Shown: one piece after another, positions 17,689-26,584 of the stretch
Layout: each line of letters starts with the position of its first letter
Numbering within the stretch: position 1 is the stretch's first letter
Assembly (NCBI GenBank): GCA_958295855.1
Contig: OY282383.1
Span: 1,308,481-1,372,480, forward strand
DNA: 64,000 nucleotides
Source of the DNA: an uncultured Poribacteria bacterium
GTDB lineage: Bacteria > Poribacteria > WGA-4E > WGA-3G
Direction of reading: 5' to 3'
Notes under the pieces: generated by a model
Database searches by the model: none
Seen by the model: only the letters and a program-made list of their open reading frames with translations
What the model was told of the DNA's origin: nothing
Program-made: the position numbers and the translations under genes

Positions 17689-18765
17689 TTATTCCCGTTC
17701 GCTTTCCTCAGTTTCCTCTTCAGGCTGCGCAGTAGCGTCTTCCTCGGCAGGTGCTTCGGGAATCCGGTCAATGTAGGTTGTGACTTCGGCGCGTTCGCGG
17801 AGCTGTCGAATCCATTCGCTCATGAGTGCTTCTCGCTTTTCGCGTTCCGCCTTTCGTTCCACACTTCTCCGGACATCTTCTTCCTCAAAGGGCCGTTGGT
17901 AAGTATCCCGCGCTTCGTCTTTGCGGAACATCATGAAGTATTTCTGCCCTTGAACGTCGACTTCAATGACCTCATCGTGTAGCTGCCCGATCTCTGCGGC
18001 GAACGCTGCATCTAAGAAGGGTTCGGTCCCCTGTGGGAAGGCGTTCCTGCTGATGTAGTCTGTATCTCCAGGGTTGGCGGGGTTTGCGCCGGGCCCGACC
18101 AGTTCGCCTCTGTCTGAGAGTTCTTGTGCGGTTTCCGCGATGTCTTTGCCTGCTTTAATTTGGGCAAAAACTTCGTCAGCCCGTTCTTTATTTGTCAGTG
18201 TGAGACACAAAAGCCTTACCTGTGCAGGGCGGACGTAGTCTTCCTTATGCGCTTCATAATATTGCCGATAGTCTTCTTCTGTTAACGCGAGTTTCTCGTC
18301 AACTTCCTGAACGGTAATTTTTTCAACCATTAACTCGTGAAGATAGCCCTGCACCTTCTTGAGAATGTCCGCATCTTCGTTCAGTTTCTCGTCTCGAGCG
18401 AGGCTGAGAATTAATCGGCTTTCCGCCATGAGGAGCATATAGGTTTCTAGTCCCTCTTTGTCCTGATATTGGCGTTGCTTGTATTCCGGTAGTTCGCTAA
18501 TCTCCTGCATCATTTCTTCAAGTGTGATTTGCTGTTTGCCATCCCATTCAAATTCAGCGATGACAGTTCCATCGGCACCGATTGCCTTGTCCCCACAGCT
18601 ATAAAAAGCGGGATGTATTGCAATAATCCCAAGTAAAATGAAAAGCGAAACAGAATTTATATGAAAATCCTGCACACCCGTCTGCTGCGCTGCTTTGCCC
18701 ATGAACCGGGCAATTTGCGGCGTAATTCGCCCAAATGCAACGTGCATTCTTGTTAAAGTTTTCAA
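17689..18765 (-). CDS. SurA-like exported foldase/lipoprotein, paralogue 1
   Basis: 358 residues from a TTG start with a strong AAAGGAG site 6 nt upstream. After an N-terminal extension partly encoded by a type A repeat (MHVAFGRITPQIAR) comes a hydrophobic signal (SLFILLGIIAIHPAFYSC) with a possible but imperfect lipobox. The rest is a SurA-like helical N-domain (EEMMQEISELPEYKQRQYQ) and a parvulin-like domain with GPGANPANPGDTDY in place of the usual GG.LG loop, so catalysis is uncertain. The C-terminus is acidic. It is clearly paralogous to the next gene upstream (18976-19947). Location: periplasm, possibly membrane-attached. Confidence 0.75.
   Translation of the reverse strand: MKTLTRMHVAFGRITPQIARFMGKAAQQTGVQDFHINSVSLFILLGIIAIHPAFYSCGDKAIGADGTVIAEFEWDGKQQITLEEMMQEISELPEYKQRQYQDKEGLETYMLLMAESRLILSLARDEKLNEDADILKKVQGYLHELMVEKITVQEVDEKLALTEEDYRQYYEAHKEDYVRPAQVRLLCLTLTNKERADEVFAQIKAGKDIAETAQELSDRGELVGPGANPANPGDTDYISRNAFPQGTEPFLDAAFAAEIGQLHDEVIEVDVQGQKYFMMFRKDEARDTYQRPFEEEDVRRSVERKAEREKREALMSEWIRQLRERAEVTTYIDRIPEAPAEEDATAQPEEETEESERE
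18710..18749. repeat. Type A element (without core) in the 5' coding region
   Basis: GCAATTTGCGGCGTAATTCG followed by CCCAAATGCAACGTGCATTC is an empty type A element. It lies six codons after the start codon and ahead of the signal peptide, in frame. Confidence 0.85.
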
Positions 18766-18802
18766 TTCTATCTCCTTTGAAATTTGAAAGCCCCTCGGCA
18801 GA

Positions 18803-18966
18803 TTGCGTAAAAAACCTCCGACATCTACAGGGCATTGTTAGAACTATCTTGCAACTTCATTACTCCGCAAGGAATAACGAAAAACTTGCGTAAAAAACCT
18901 CCGACGAGAGCTATAGTGCATTGTTAGCCCTGTCTTGCATTCTGCATACTCCGCAAGGAATGTTGA
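18803..18966. repeat. Two tandem type C elements (without core)
   Basis: Each reads AAAAAACCTCCGAC... GCATTGTTAG ... CTTGC ... CTCCGCAAGGAAT (about 18803-18880 and 18888-18966). Outer arms CCTCCG..GAG and CTCCGCAAGG are partly complementary. They fill the gap between the two SurA-like genes. Confidence 0.8.
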
Positions 18967-18975
18967 AAAAATGGA

Positions 18976-19947
18976 CTACTGATCTGATGCCTCCGTTTCC
19001 GTTTCCTCTGGTTGCGGCGGCTCCGGAATGTTTTCAGGGTAGGTTTTCAGTTTTCCTCTTTCAGTGATTTCGGTAACCCACTCGTTGATGCGGGCGCGTT
19101 TCTTTGCCCGTTCAATTTCTCTTTCAATATCGTCCTTGACTTCGTCAAATTCTTGTTGTCTTTCGGGTTGATGCTCTTCTTTGCGGAAGATGAGGTAGAA
19201 GGTTTCCTCATTCACATCAATTTCAAAGACTGCATCTGTCATTTCGCCAATTTCTTGTGCGAAGACAGCTTCAACGAATTCCGACCAGCGCGCTGAGGCG
19301 GATTTTGAAAAGAAGAAGGTATTACCTGGGTCGTCCTGATTAGAACCGGGCCCGTTCGCAAGTTTGTTTGCTGATGCGAGTGATTTCGCGATAACCACAA
19401 TGTCCGTCCCGAGTTTAATGGTGTCCAGCGTTTCGTTGGCGAGGTCTTCGTCATCGAGAGTTATGCAGGTTGCGCGAACCTTTGCTTCCTCGATGTACTC
19501 ACTCTTATGTTCCTGATAATGCGCCCTGAGTTCCTCATCAGTGTAGACGACTTTTGCATCAACTTCTGCCTCTGTAAGTTTTTCAACCATGAGTTGATGT
19601 GTGTATTCTTCCAGTTTTTTGAGGTGTTCGGGGAGTTTATCAAACCCCTCGTCAGTTGCGCGGAGGATTTTGAGTTTTTCCTCTATAAGTTCTTCGAGAT
19701 ATTCCGCTTTATCCGCTCGGCTCTTATAGTTTTGCTGGCGGTAAACGGGCAATTCTGCAATCGCGGCGTTGAAGTCTGCCATCGAAATTAGATGGGGTTG
19801 CCCGTTCCATTTAAATTCAGCCAAAATTATCTGACTCTCATCAACGGCTGCTGGTGCAGGTTGTTCGTGGTGCTCAGACTGAACAAGCTGCCACGTCAGG
19901 AGACAGGTTGCAGCGATAGCTACAAAAACAAAAATCGTTTTTTTCAT
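18976..19947 (-). CDS. SurA-like exported foldase, paralogue 2
   Basis: 323 residues. The signal peptide MKKTIFVFVAIAATCLLTWQ is followed by the same pattern as paralogue 1: AEFKWNGQPHLISMADFNAA, HQLMVEKLTEAEVD, EAKVRATCITLDDED, GPGSNQDDPGNTFFF, FVEAVFAQEIGEMTDAVFEI, and an acidic tail. The parvulin loop is altered, so it may act mainly as a chaperone. AAGGAA lies 9 nt before the ATG. Tandem duplication of an ancestral gene is the simplest reading. It follows mfd in the same direction. Confidence 0.75.
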   Translation of the reverse strand: MKKTIFVFVAIAATCLLTWQLVQSEHHEQPAPAAVDESQIILAEFKWNGQPHLISMADFNAAIAELPVYRQQNYKSRADKAEYLEELIEEKLKILRATDEGFDKLPEHLKKLEEYTHQLMVEKLTEAEVDAKVVYTDEELRAHYQEHKSEYIEEAKVRATCITLDDEDLANETLDTIKLGTDIVVIAKSLASANKLANGPGSNQDDPGNTFFFSKSASARWSEFVEAVFAQEIGEMTDAVFEIDVNEETFYLIFRKEEHQPERQQEFDEVKDDIEREIERAKKRARINEWVTEITERGKLKTYPENIPEPPQPEETETEASDQ

Positions 19948-20241
19948 GTTCTGAAATTCCTTTCATTGGTGCAATCTGCATGTGTCGCGATTTGCGGCGT
20001 AATGGTATCAGCCCCTGCTTTGCAGGGGTAATATACCACTGCGCCCAAGTTGCGCGTGATTAGCAAGCAACTTTTTTATTTTTTACTTATGCGACGTGCA
20101 TTCGGCCATCGCGCCCACCTTTTCGATTGCCCCTATTTTTTTGAAAAGTGTGGAATAGCACAGGTGCCATCCTTATCTAATACATAGGACAGCCTAAGCT
20201 GTCTTATAATATAATAATAGACACGGTACATACTCAGGTAC
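19948..20241. repeat. Intergenic region with a full type A element (19989-20103)
   Basis: The element runs TTTGCGGCG, core palindrome (20004-20037), CACTGCGCCCAAGTTGCGCG, CAACTTTTTTATT, GCGACGTGCATTC. It is the same as 23791-23901 and the reverse of 26770-26885. No gene is visible here; the last 140 nt are AT-rich and not otherwise recognised. Confidence 0.85.
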
Positions 20242-23200
20242 TTACCGTGCGGTGCGGGCGGACTGTGCGCCGCCGCAGTAGTCAACAAACGGACTTAAGG
20301 TTTGTTGCAATGCCGTTAACATATTTTCGCCAGTTAACCCCGGGACGCGAATTATGAGATGGGCTGGGGGTTGTAACTGAAGATTCTGATTTTTGTGGAC
20401 GACCTCAACGAACTGCTTCACATTCATTCGTGCCATAAGCAGACAACGCTCGTCAAAGGTGACTTTTATCTGCTGTTTTCCAGCGACAATGGCTGTGATG
20501 CCGAGGCATTGGCTGAGTTGCTTAATGCTGGCAACCGCCAGCAACATCTCAGCGGGTTTTGGAATCGCGCCGTACCGGTCGATGAGTTCTTCACGAAGTT
20601 CTTGGAGTGCCTCGTCATTTTTCAAAGCGGCAATTTTCTTGTAGATAGAAACCTTTTGGCGGCTATCCGGCACATAACTATCGGGCAGGTAGGCTTCAAC
20701 GGGTAGACTGATGCGCGTTTCAAAAGTTTCCTCAACCTTTTCACCTTTTAGGGCCATAACTGCTTCTTCAAGGAGCTTGCAGTAAAGCTCATAACCGATG
20801 GTGACGATGTGCCCGTGCTGTTCTGCCCCAAGAATGTTCCCAGTGCCGCGGATTTCTAAATCGCGGAGCGCGATTTTAAATCCGGAGCCAAGTTCGGTGA
20901 ATTCCTCAATGACGCGAAGTCTTTTCTGGGCACCTTCGGTAATTGCTCTGTCTGGTGGATAAAAGAGATAGCCGTAGGCTTGTACGGTAGCGCGGCCAAC
21001 CCGCCCACGTAACTGATATAGTTGCGCTAAACCGAGGGCATCCGCCCGGTTAATGAGGATAGTGTTCACATTGGGGATATCCAGCCCGGATTCTATAATC
21101 ATTGTGCACACCAGAATATCGTGTTTGTGTCGGACAAACTCCAGCATAACGGTTTCCAACTCACGTTCCGGCATTTGTCCATGTGCGACAGCAATGCGGG
21201 CTTCAGGCACGAGTTCCTGAAGCGTTTTGGCGATACTCTGAATGCTTTGAACGCGGTTGTGGACAAAAAATACCTGCCCACCCCGCTTCAATTCTGTGGT
21301 GATTGCCGCTCGGATTTCATCTGGATTATACGGCATGACATAGGTTTGGATGGATAGCCGATTTGCTGGCGGTGTATTGATAATGCTGAAATCCCGGATA
21401 CCGACCAGGGACATGTGCAGCGTGCGAGGAATAGGGGTAGCCGTCAACGTGAGTACATCAATTGTCTCTTTGAACTGCTTGATTTTCTCTTTGTGCTTAA
21501 CGCCGAAACGGTGCTCCTCGTCAACAATTAAGAGCCCCAGATTGTCAAAGGTAACCGTTTTGGAGAGCAGACTATGCGTTCCGATAACGACATCCACAGT
21601 ACCTTTTGCCAGCCCTTCCTTAATTTGTTTTATCTCGTTTGCTGTTCGGAAACGGTTTAGCATTTCAACGTGGACCGGGAAGGGTTTAAAGCGTTTTTCA
21701 AACGTGTCGTAGTGTTGCAGCGCGAGGATTGTGGTGGGCACCAGAATCGCAACCTGTTTTTCACCCATGACAGCTTTAAAGGCAGCACGCAGCGCGACCT
21801 CCGTTTTGCCGTATCCAACATCTCCACAAATTAACCTATCCATAGGGCGTTCTGTTTCCATGTCAGTTTTAACGTCTTCAATCGCTTGGAGCTGATCCCC
21901 GGTCTCCTGATATGGGAAGAGTGCCTCAAACTCGGTTTGCCATGGAATCTCGGCGGGGAAACTGTAACCTTTGCGCGCTTGCCGAGCCGCATACAGTTTG
22001 ATCAGTTCATTTGCCATTTTTTCAATTGAGGCTTTGACACGCCCTTTTCTGCGGTGCCAGGCAGTTCCGCCGAGCCGATCCACGCGCGGTTTGTAGGATT
22101 CATCCTTGCTTCCGATGTACTTTTGAACCAGGTCAACCTGATATGTTGGCACGTAGAGGATGTCGTTCGCGCTATATTTGAGAACGAGAAAGTCTTGCGA
22201 TTTTCCATCGATAGCCAAGCGGCGAATGCCGTCGTAAATAGCGATGCCGTGTGAGACATGCACAACATAGTCACCAACCTTCAGGTCGATGAGACTGAGA
22301 ATCGGTGTACCGTCTTTGGCAGGTTTCGAGCGTACTTGCCGGTGATGTCGATTCCCGAAAAGTTCATCTTCGGAGAGGACAACGAGGTTTAAAGATTCGT
22401 TGAGAAAGCCTTCACTGATTGCGCCAACACTGACTGTAAGATGTGGTGGCAGTAATTCGCGCTCTGCCAAAATTTCGGACACGCGTTTCGCTTGTTGGGG
22501 CGTTTCACAAAAAACATGAACCTGATGCCCTTCCGCTGTCCATGTTTCAATCTGGCTGATAACCATCTGATAGTTGCCGCGCGGGAGCGCGATCGGTTTC
22601 ATATCAAAATTGAGTTGCGCCGCTTCGTTCCGCGAGGCCTCGCGCGGGAGAGCTAACGATGAAGAGATGACAGGATACCTTGCTAATTGCGCACTGAGTG
22701 TCTCGAAAGGAACTAACAGGTTATCAGGCGGCAGCATAGGTTGCGATGCTTCCTGCTTCCGTTCGTACAGTTCCTGCATCTGTTCTTGCATCTGGACAGC
22801 TTCGCGCTTTTGCCACTGTGGTTCGATCAAGCAGACAATTGTCTCATCTGAGAGATAGTCAGTGAGTAGTTCTGTTTGCGGGAAGAGCATCGGCGAAAAC
22901 GCCTCAATTCCATCAAGTTCTACACCGTCTGTTAAGCGTTGTGTCATCTCTTGCACGGTATTTATCAGTTTAGGCGTTGCGTTTTCCTGGAGCAGCATGT
23001 CTTTTTGAGCGTGCCAGTAGTCCATTGACACGTTAGCAGAGAGGACTTCACGCAGTGGCGTGAGCGTAACCGATGTGCGTTTTTCTGTTGAACGTTGCGA
23101 CATCGCGTCAAACGCGCGGATGGCATCGATTTCATCCCCGAAAAATTCGATGCGTACGGGTGCCTCGGATGTGAGGGGATAAATATCTAAGATGTCGCCT

Positions 23201-23775
23201 CTACGTGCAAATTCGCCTTTAACCTCTACGAGTTCGACGCGCTGGTACCCGCCACGGATGAGCATAGCGGCAACCTCGTCCGGATCTGTCTCGTCGCCGA
23301 GATGAAGTACGCGAAAGGCATCCGCGAAAGTCGCGCGGGGTGGAAGTTTGTAAAGCAATGCCTCGGGTGTTGTCACAACCACACTTTGCTCCTGCTGCAG
23401 CAGCCGGTGTAAACACTGCATCCGATCTGCAGCGGTATTTTTAGGCGGGGCAATGCCATCAAAGAGCTTACGCGACCAACAGGGAAACAGATTGAGCTCA
23501 GGCTGTAAGTTCGCCGTATTTTTAGGCGCAGTCGGCGTGATGTCTGATGTTGGATACGCCCGGTATGTACAGATTTCGTCCAGCACCTCTTCTGCTTCAC
23601 GTTGCGAGGGAAGTACAATCAGAAAGGATTTTTCTGGAAAATCGCCAATCAGCGTTGCCAAAAGATAGGCGGTGGATGCATTTGCCAACCCTCTGAGCCA
23701 CGGGAGCTTCCTACCGTTTTTGAGGCATGCTAGCAGGGTTTGATAATTTTTTGTTTTGCGTAAAAGTTCTATCAC
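20242..23775 (-). CDS. mfd: Transcription-repair coupling factor
   Basis: About 1177 residues, normal for Mfd. It removes stalled RNA polymerase and recruits UvrA to lesions. Seen: the UvrB-like module (GDILDIYPLTSEAPVRIEFF), the polymerase-interacting CarD-like domain (KVGDYVVHVSHGIAIYDGI), Walker A GDVGYGKTE, VDEEHRFGVKHKE, TATPIPRTLHMS, the RecG-like motif region GRVGRA, and the C-terminal TRCF domain (LPDSYVPDSRQKVSIYKKI). The frame is open to 23868 through a type A repeat. I place the start at the GTG (23775), where homologues begin, preceded by AAGGG. Confidence 0.95.
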   Translation of the reverse strand: MIELLRKTKNYQTLLACLKNGRKLPWLRGLANASTAYLLATLIGDFPEKSFLIVLPSQREAEEVLDEICTYRAYPTSDITPTAPKNTANLQPELNLFPCWSRKLFDGIAPPKNTAADRMQCLHRLLQQEQSVVVTTPEALLYKLPPRATFADAFRVLHLGDETDPDEVAAMLIRGGYQRVELVEVKGEFARRGDILDIYPLTSEAPVRIEFFGDEIDAIRAFDAMSQRSTEKRTSVTLTPLREVLSANVSMDYWHAQKDMLLQENATPKLINTVQEMTQRLTDGVELDGIEAFSPMLFPQTELLTDYLSDETIVCLIEPQWQKREAVQMQEQMQELYERKQEASQPMLPPDNLLVPFETLSAQLARYPVISSSLALPREASRNEAAQLNFDMKPIALPRGNYQMVISQIETWTAEGHQVHVFCETPQQAKRVSEILAERELLPPHLTVSVGAISEGFLNESLNLVVLSEDELFGNRHHRQVRSKPAKDGTPILSLIDLKVGDYVVHVSHGIAIYDGIRRLAIDGKSQDFLVLKYSANDILYVPTYQVDLVQKYIGSKDESYKPRVDRLGGTAWHRRKGRVKASIEKMANELIKLYAARQARKGYSFPAEIPWQTEFEALFPYQETGDQLQAIEDVKTDMETERPMDRLICGDVGYGKTEVALRAAFKAVMGEKQVAILVPTTILALQHYDTFEKRFKPFPVHVEMLNRFRTANEIKQIKEGLAKGTVDVVIGTHSLLSKTVTFDNLGLLIVDEEHRFGVKHKEKIKQFKETIDVLTLTATPIPRTLHMSLVGIRDFSIINTPPANRLSIQTYVMPYNPDEIRAAITTELKRGGQVFFVHNRVQSIQSIAKTLQELVPEARIAVAHGQMPERELETVMLEFVRHKHDILVCTMIIESGLDIPNVNTILINRADALGLAQLYQLRGRVGRATVQAYGYLFYPPDRAITEGAQKRLRVIEEFTELGSGFKIALRDLEIRGTGNILGAEQHGHIVTIGYELYCKLLEEAVMALKGEKVEETFETRISLPVEAYLPDSYVPDSRQKVSIYKKIAALKNDEALQELREELIDRYGAIPKPAEMLLAVASIKQLSQCLGITAIVAGKQQIKVTFDERCLLMARMNVKQFVEVVHKNQNLQLQPPAHLIIRVPGLTGENMLTALQQTLSPFVDYCGGAQSARTAR

Positions 23776-23790
23776 CAATTTTCCCTTTTT

Positions 23791-24120
23791 TGCGGCGTAA
23801 TGGCATATTACCCCTGCTTTGCAGGGGTTGATACCACTGCGCCCAAGTTGTGCGCGACTCGCAAACAACTTTTTTATTTCTTATACCTGCGACGTGCATT
23901 CGTCATTAGGATAATACCCCTGCAAAGCAGGGGCAAATACAACCCTTGCGGAGAAATAAGATAGCAGGATAGGGCTTGAATGGGACGGTAAATCTCGTCA
24001 GAAGTTTATGCTAAAAATAGAATATCGTAGGGGCAGCGCCTTGTGCCTGCCCTTCCTCGTCGAGTTTGCATAGTTGCGACATAAGGGTAACACCTCTGCA
24101 AAGCAGGGGCAAATACCACC
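23791..24120. repeat. Repeat cluster upstream of mfd
   Basis: It contains a type A element with core (23791-23901), a lone core (23909-23940), a type G palindrome TAGGGGCAGCGCCTTGTGCC (about 24029-24054) and another core (24086-24117). No gene is visible. Confidence 0.9.
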
Positions 24121-24131
24121 GGAGATCGTGC

Positions 24132-24902
24132 CTACCTACGCATAAATTCTACCTTCTCTAAAGTGGCTGTCATTTCCCCAATCTTGGTTTTCGCTTTAAT
24201 TTTAACAGGTAACCTGCGCGAGTTATCTGTCACCCACAAAAGCGAATCGTTTGAAGTTCGCAATACGAGTGTTCTGACAGGCCCTAACGGCTTACTCTTA
24301 ACGACTTCTCTGCGTTCAACAGTGAGGGTAGCCTTCTGCACCTTCCCCTTAACGAGGAGTGGGAAGAAGTAGGTTTTTCCTAGCGATAGTTGTTTACACC
24401 GCAAAAAGTAGAGCATGGACAGTTCATCTTGTGTACCGACCGGTGTCTCAAGTACTTTTTTATCCCGTTTCTGGGGCGACTTTGGGTTCCTCTGTGAAAT
24501 TTTTTCATATTCCGCCTCGCCTTTGCCGAAATTAACGGTGACGGTGGCACGATATTTCCTATCTTCAATCTGATTCCGGAACCGCGCGGGGGAAAGCACT
24601 GACAGTGTTAGATACGTTTCTTGCTGATTCCGGAAGTGGTAGAGTCTGAAAAGGGACCTGGTTTTTGTCTCAGAGCGGATATGATAAACGTCCCGCCCAT
24701 TCAACTCGGTTTCTTTGACAATCTCATCAACCCGTTTTCCTGCAGGTAACCTTCGGTATTTGACCTGATATGTTAATTTTTCGCCAGGCCGCAGTGGATG
24801 TGGGGAGATGTTCTCAGTTTCAACCAGTGAACGGGCGAATCCGTTTACCGTCAAGGTCCCCACTATTAAAAATATTAGGCTTAGGTGCTTTACATAATGC
24901 AT
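24132..24902 (-). CDS. DUF3108 family exported protein
   Basis: About 256 residues. The signal peptide (LSLIFLIVGTLTVNGFA) is followed by a beta-rich domain starting PLRPGEKLTYQVKYRRLPAG, with DELSMLYFLRCKQLSLGKTY and VKGKVQKATLTVERREVV, the pattern of DUF3108 proteins. Their function is unknown; they are predicted periplasmic. The ATG at 24902 was chosen; AGGAGG is 13 nt upstream and a TTG lies closer to it. It is in line with the two genes upstream, with short gaps. Confidence 0.75.
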   Translation of the reverse strand: MHYVKHLSLIFLIVGTLTVNGFARSLVETENISPHPLRPGEKLTYQVKYRRLPAGKRVDEIVKETELNGRDVYHIRSETKTRSLFRLYHFRNQQETYLTLSVLSPARFRNQIEDRKYRATVTVNFGKGEAEYEKISQRNPKSPQKRDKKVLETPVGTQDELSMLYFLRCKQLSLGKTYFFPLLVKGKVQKATLTVERREVVKSKPLGPVRTLVLRTSNDSLLWVTDNSRRLPVKIKAKTKIGEMTATLEKVEFMRR

Positions 24903-24919
24903 GTTGGCAAGCAATCCTC

Positions 24920-25672
24920 CTAGAATATATGCCTAAAAATCAGAGATCGGATTCCACTGTCCGTTTGTTGCATTTGCACGGAAAACCTTCGATTATTATA
25001 TGCTTCTGCTGTCTTGGGCGCATCCAGCACATTCCAGATGTGCAGTCCGATGCCGGTTAGGAGAAAAATCCCCCCGAAAAAGGTGTGATTTATCATTCGG
25101 GCCCGCCCCTGGTCAGCATTTAAGAATTCCCCAGTACGCGGGTCTTGAAATCCTGTTTTAAAACCACCGTGGTCGTTGTAATGTAGGGCGCGCGCGATAT
25201 TATAGCCTGCAAGTGCAAATGTGCCTAACTCCGCGGTGAGGAAAAGCGTCGCTTTGGTGTAATTGCCTGCGTAAGCCTGGCCTAACCCCGGCATCAGTGC
25301 GGATAACCGGGTCGCTTTTTGGACATCTAGTTCAGGATAATAACGCTGTGCATGCGCGCGGAACAGTGGATAATTATGTTCAGTTTGCGTCTCTTCTGTG
25401 TAACCTGAGGCGAACGTTTGGGAATTCCAATTTGCGTTTTGAGGTTTTTCATTGGATAGCATTGGAGCGGCCTGCCCCTTTTCACCTGCAGGAGTTATTG
25501 TGGAGACAGCATCCGGGTGTCGCGAAGTGCTATTGAATTCTCCATCTGTAGTGGTTCCGTCAGTTGTCGAGCGTGCCGGTGTTTGGGCAAAAATACCGAT
25601 GAGAAAGACCAGAAAAGAAAGCACTGCGTAGATGGGCGGAGTCTGCTCCGCCCCTACCATTTTTTTCATCAT
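24920..25672 (-). CDS. DUF5683-like membrane protein
   Basis: 250 residues. AAGGAG lies 5 nt before the ATG. An N-terminal hydrophobic signal (IYAVLSFLVFLIGIFAQTPA) precedes a low-complexity region, then SALMPGLGQAYAGNYTKATL and GIGLHIWNVLDAPKTAEAYN, a pattern of DUF5683 proteins with two or three membrane segments. Function unknown. Codons 4-14 are encoded by a GGGCGGAG...CTCCGCCC repeat element, so the N-region of the signal is repeat-derived. It is co-directional with DUF3108 and the lipoprotein gene. Confidence 0.7.
   Translation of the reverse strand: MMKKMVGAEQTPPIYAVLSFLVFLIGIFAQTPARSTTDGTTTDGEFNSTSRHPDAVSTITPAGEKGQAAPMLSNEKPQNANWNSQTFASGYTEETQTEHNYPLFRAHAQRYYPELDVQKATRLSALMPGLGQAYAGNYTKATLFLTAELGTFALAGYNIARALHYNDHGGFKTGFQDPRTGEFLNADQGRARMINHTFFGGIFLLTGIGLHIWNVLDAPKTAEAYNNRRFSVQMQQTDSGIRSLIFRHIF
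25628..25658. repeat. Palindrome GGGCGGAG..CTCCGCCC within a signal-peptide region
   Basis: GTAGATGGGCGGAGTCTGCT followed by CCGCCCCTACC forms a perfect inverted repeat in frame at codons 5-14 of the DUF5683-like gene. Confidence 0.75.
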
Positions 25673-25684
25673 GTAGACTCCTTA

Positions 25685-26512
25685 TCAACGGGCGTTGAGA
25701 GGGGGTGCCAGTTGTATATTATCCGGATCGGTTTGATATGCCCAGTCAAAGATGACGGCATCGTCAAAAAGTTTGCGAACCTGAATTTTAGCGAAGTTTC
25801 CATCTGGTGTATAGAGGGCATAGATATGCCCCTCAATCAGTTCAACAAATAGGGTTATATACCCGGTTTCCGGTACAACATCGACTTCGTCAAAGTTTTC
25901 GTGATAGCCCAAATCTTGCATCAGCGTTTCATTGTCTGAATAGAGGTAGGTAACCTTCACCTCGGTATCCAGGCCAAAATAGACATCGGTTGTACGGCTA
26001 TCCCACGGAATACTTCCCCTCTCTGGATCTGAGAAATCAAAACCGCTCCGCCCGGGCGCAAGGAGGTAATCATCTAAGGTGATGTTTCGTCCTTCTGGCC
26101 GTGGTGTATCCCACGCGTTTTCCGGGCTCAGGCCGCTCTCATTCCCATCAAAATCGTAATCGGAAACAGCATAATAGTAAGTTTTCCCATTCAGCACATC
26201 GGTATCTGTATAGCGTGTAGTTGATGCTGATGTCTCTATTAGGAGTCCATCAAAATTTGTGCTGGTTTCCCCACGCCAAACCCTATAACCTGCCAAGTCA
26301 TATTCACCGTTAGGGTACCATTCAATGTGGACGCTTTCATCGCCTGTGGTAGTTCGGACACCGCGCGGTACAGCTGGCGGTTCGTCGGCAGTATCATCGG
26401 CATCAATATAACACCCACAGATACAGACCAGTAATATCGCAGGCAGAAGTTTTGTGAAGAGGCATCTCGTAACCGAGAGGTTGCTTTTAAAGTGGTTGAT
26501 TTTGGACAACAT
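25685..26512 (-). CDS. Fibronectin type III domain lipoprotein
   Basis: About 275 residues. The signal peptide LPAILLVCICGC ends in a lipobox-like cysteine. An FN3 domain follows (PPAVPRGVRTTTGDESVHIE, YDLAGYRVWRGE, GKTYYYAVSDYDFDGNESGL), then a C-terminal beta-rich part of unknown type. It is probably anchored in an envelope membrane. GGGAG lies 11 nt before the ATG at 26512; upstream ATGs at 26530 and 26584 are possible but give an unlikely N-terminus. It looks like the first gene of a set with 25672-24920 and 24902-24132. Confidence 0.75.
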   Translation of the reverse strand: MLSKINHFKSNLSVTRCLFTKLLPAILLVCICGCYIDADDTADEPPAVPRGVRTTTGDESVHIEWYPNGEYDLAGYRVWRGETSTNFDGLLIETSASTTRYTDTDVLNGKTYYYAVSDYDFDGNESGLSPENAWDTPRPEGRNITLDDYLLAPGRSGFDFSDPERGSIPWDSRTTDVYFGLDTEVKVTYLYSDNETLMQDLGYHENFDEVDVVPETGYITLFVELIEGHIYALYTPDGNFAKIQVRKLFDDAVIFDWAYQTDPDNIQLAPPLNAR

Positions 26513-26584
26513 GTGTTCTATATCTCCCATAACTTTAATTTTATTTATAAATCTATAACGAATATGTCCAAAAAGTGTTGACAA

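Noticed and set aside
20242..23868. Longer N-terminus for Mfd starting at 23868
   Set aside because: The extra 31 residues are encoded by a type A repeat with core; homologues begin near the GTG at 23775.
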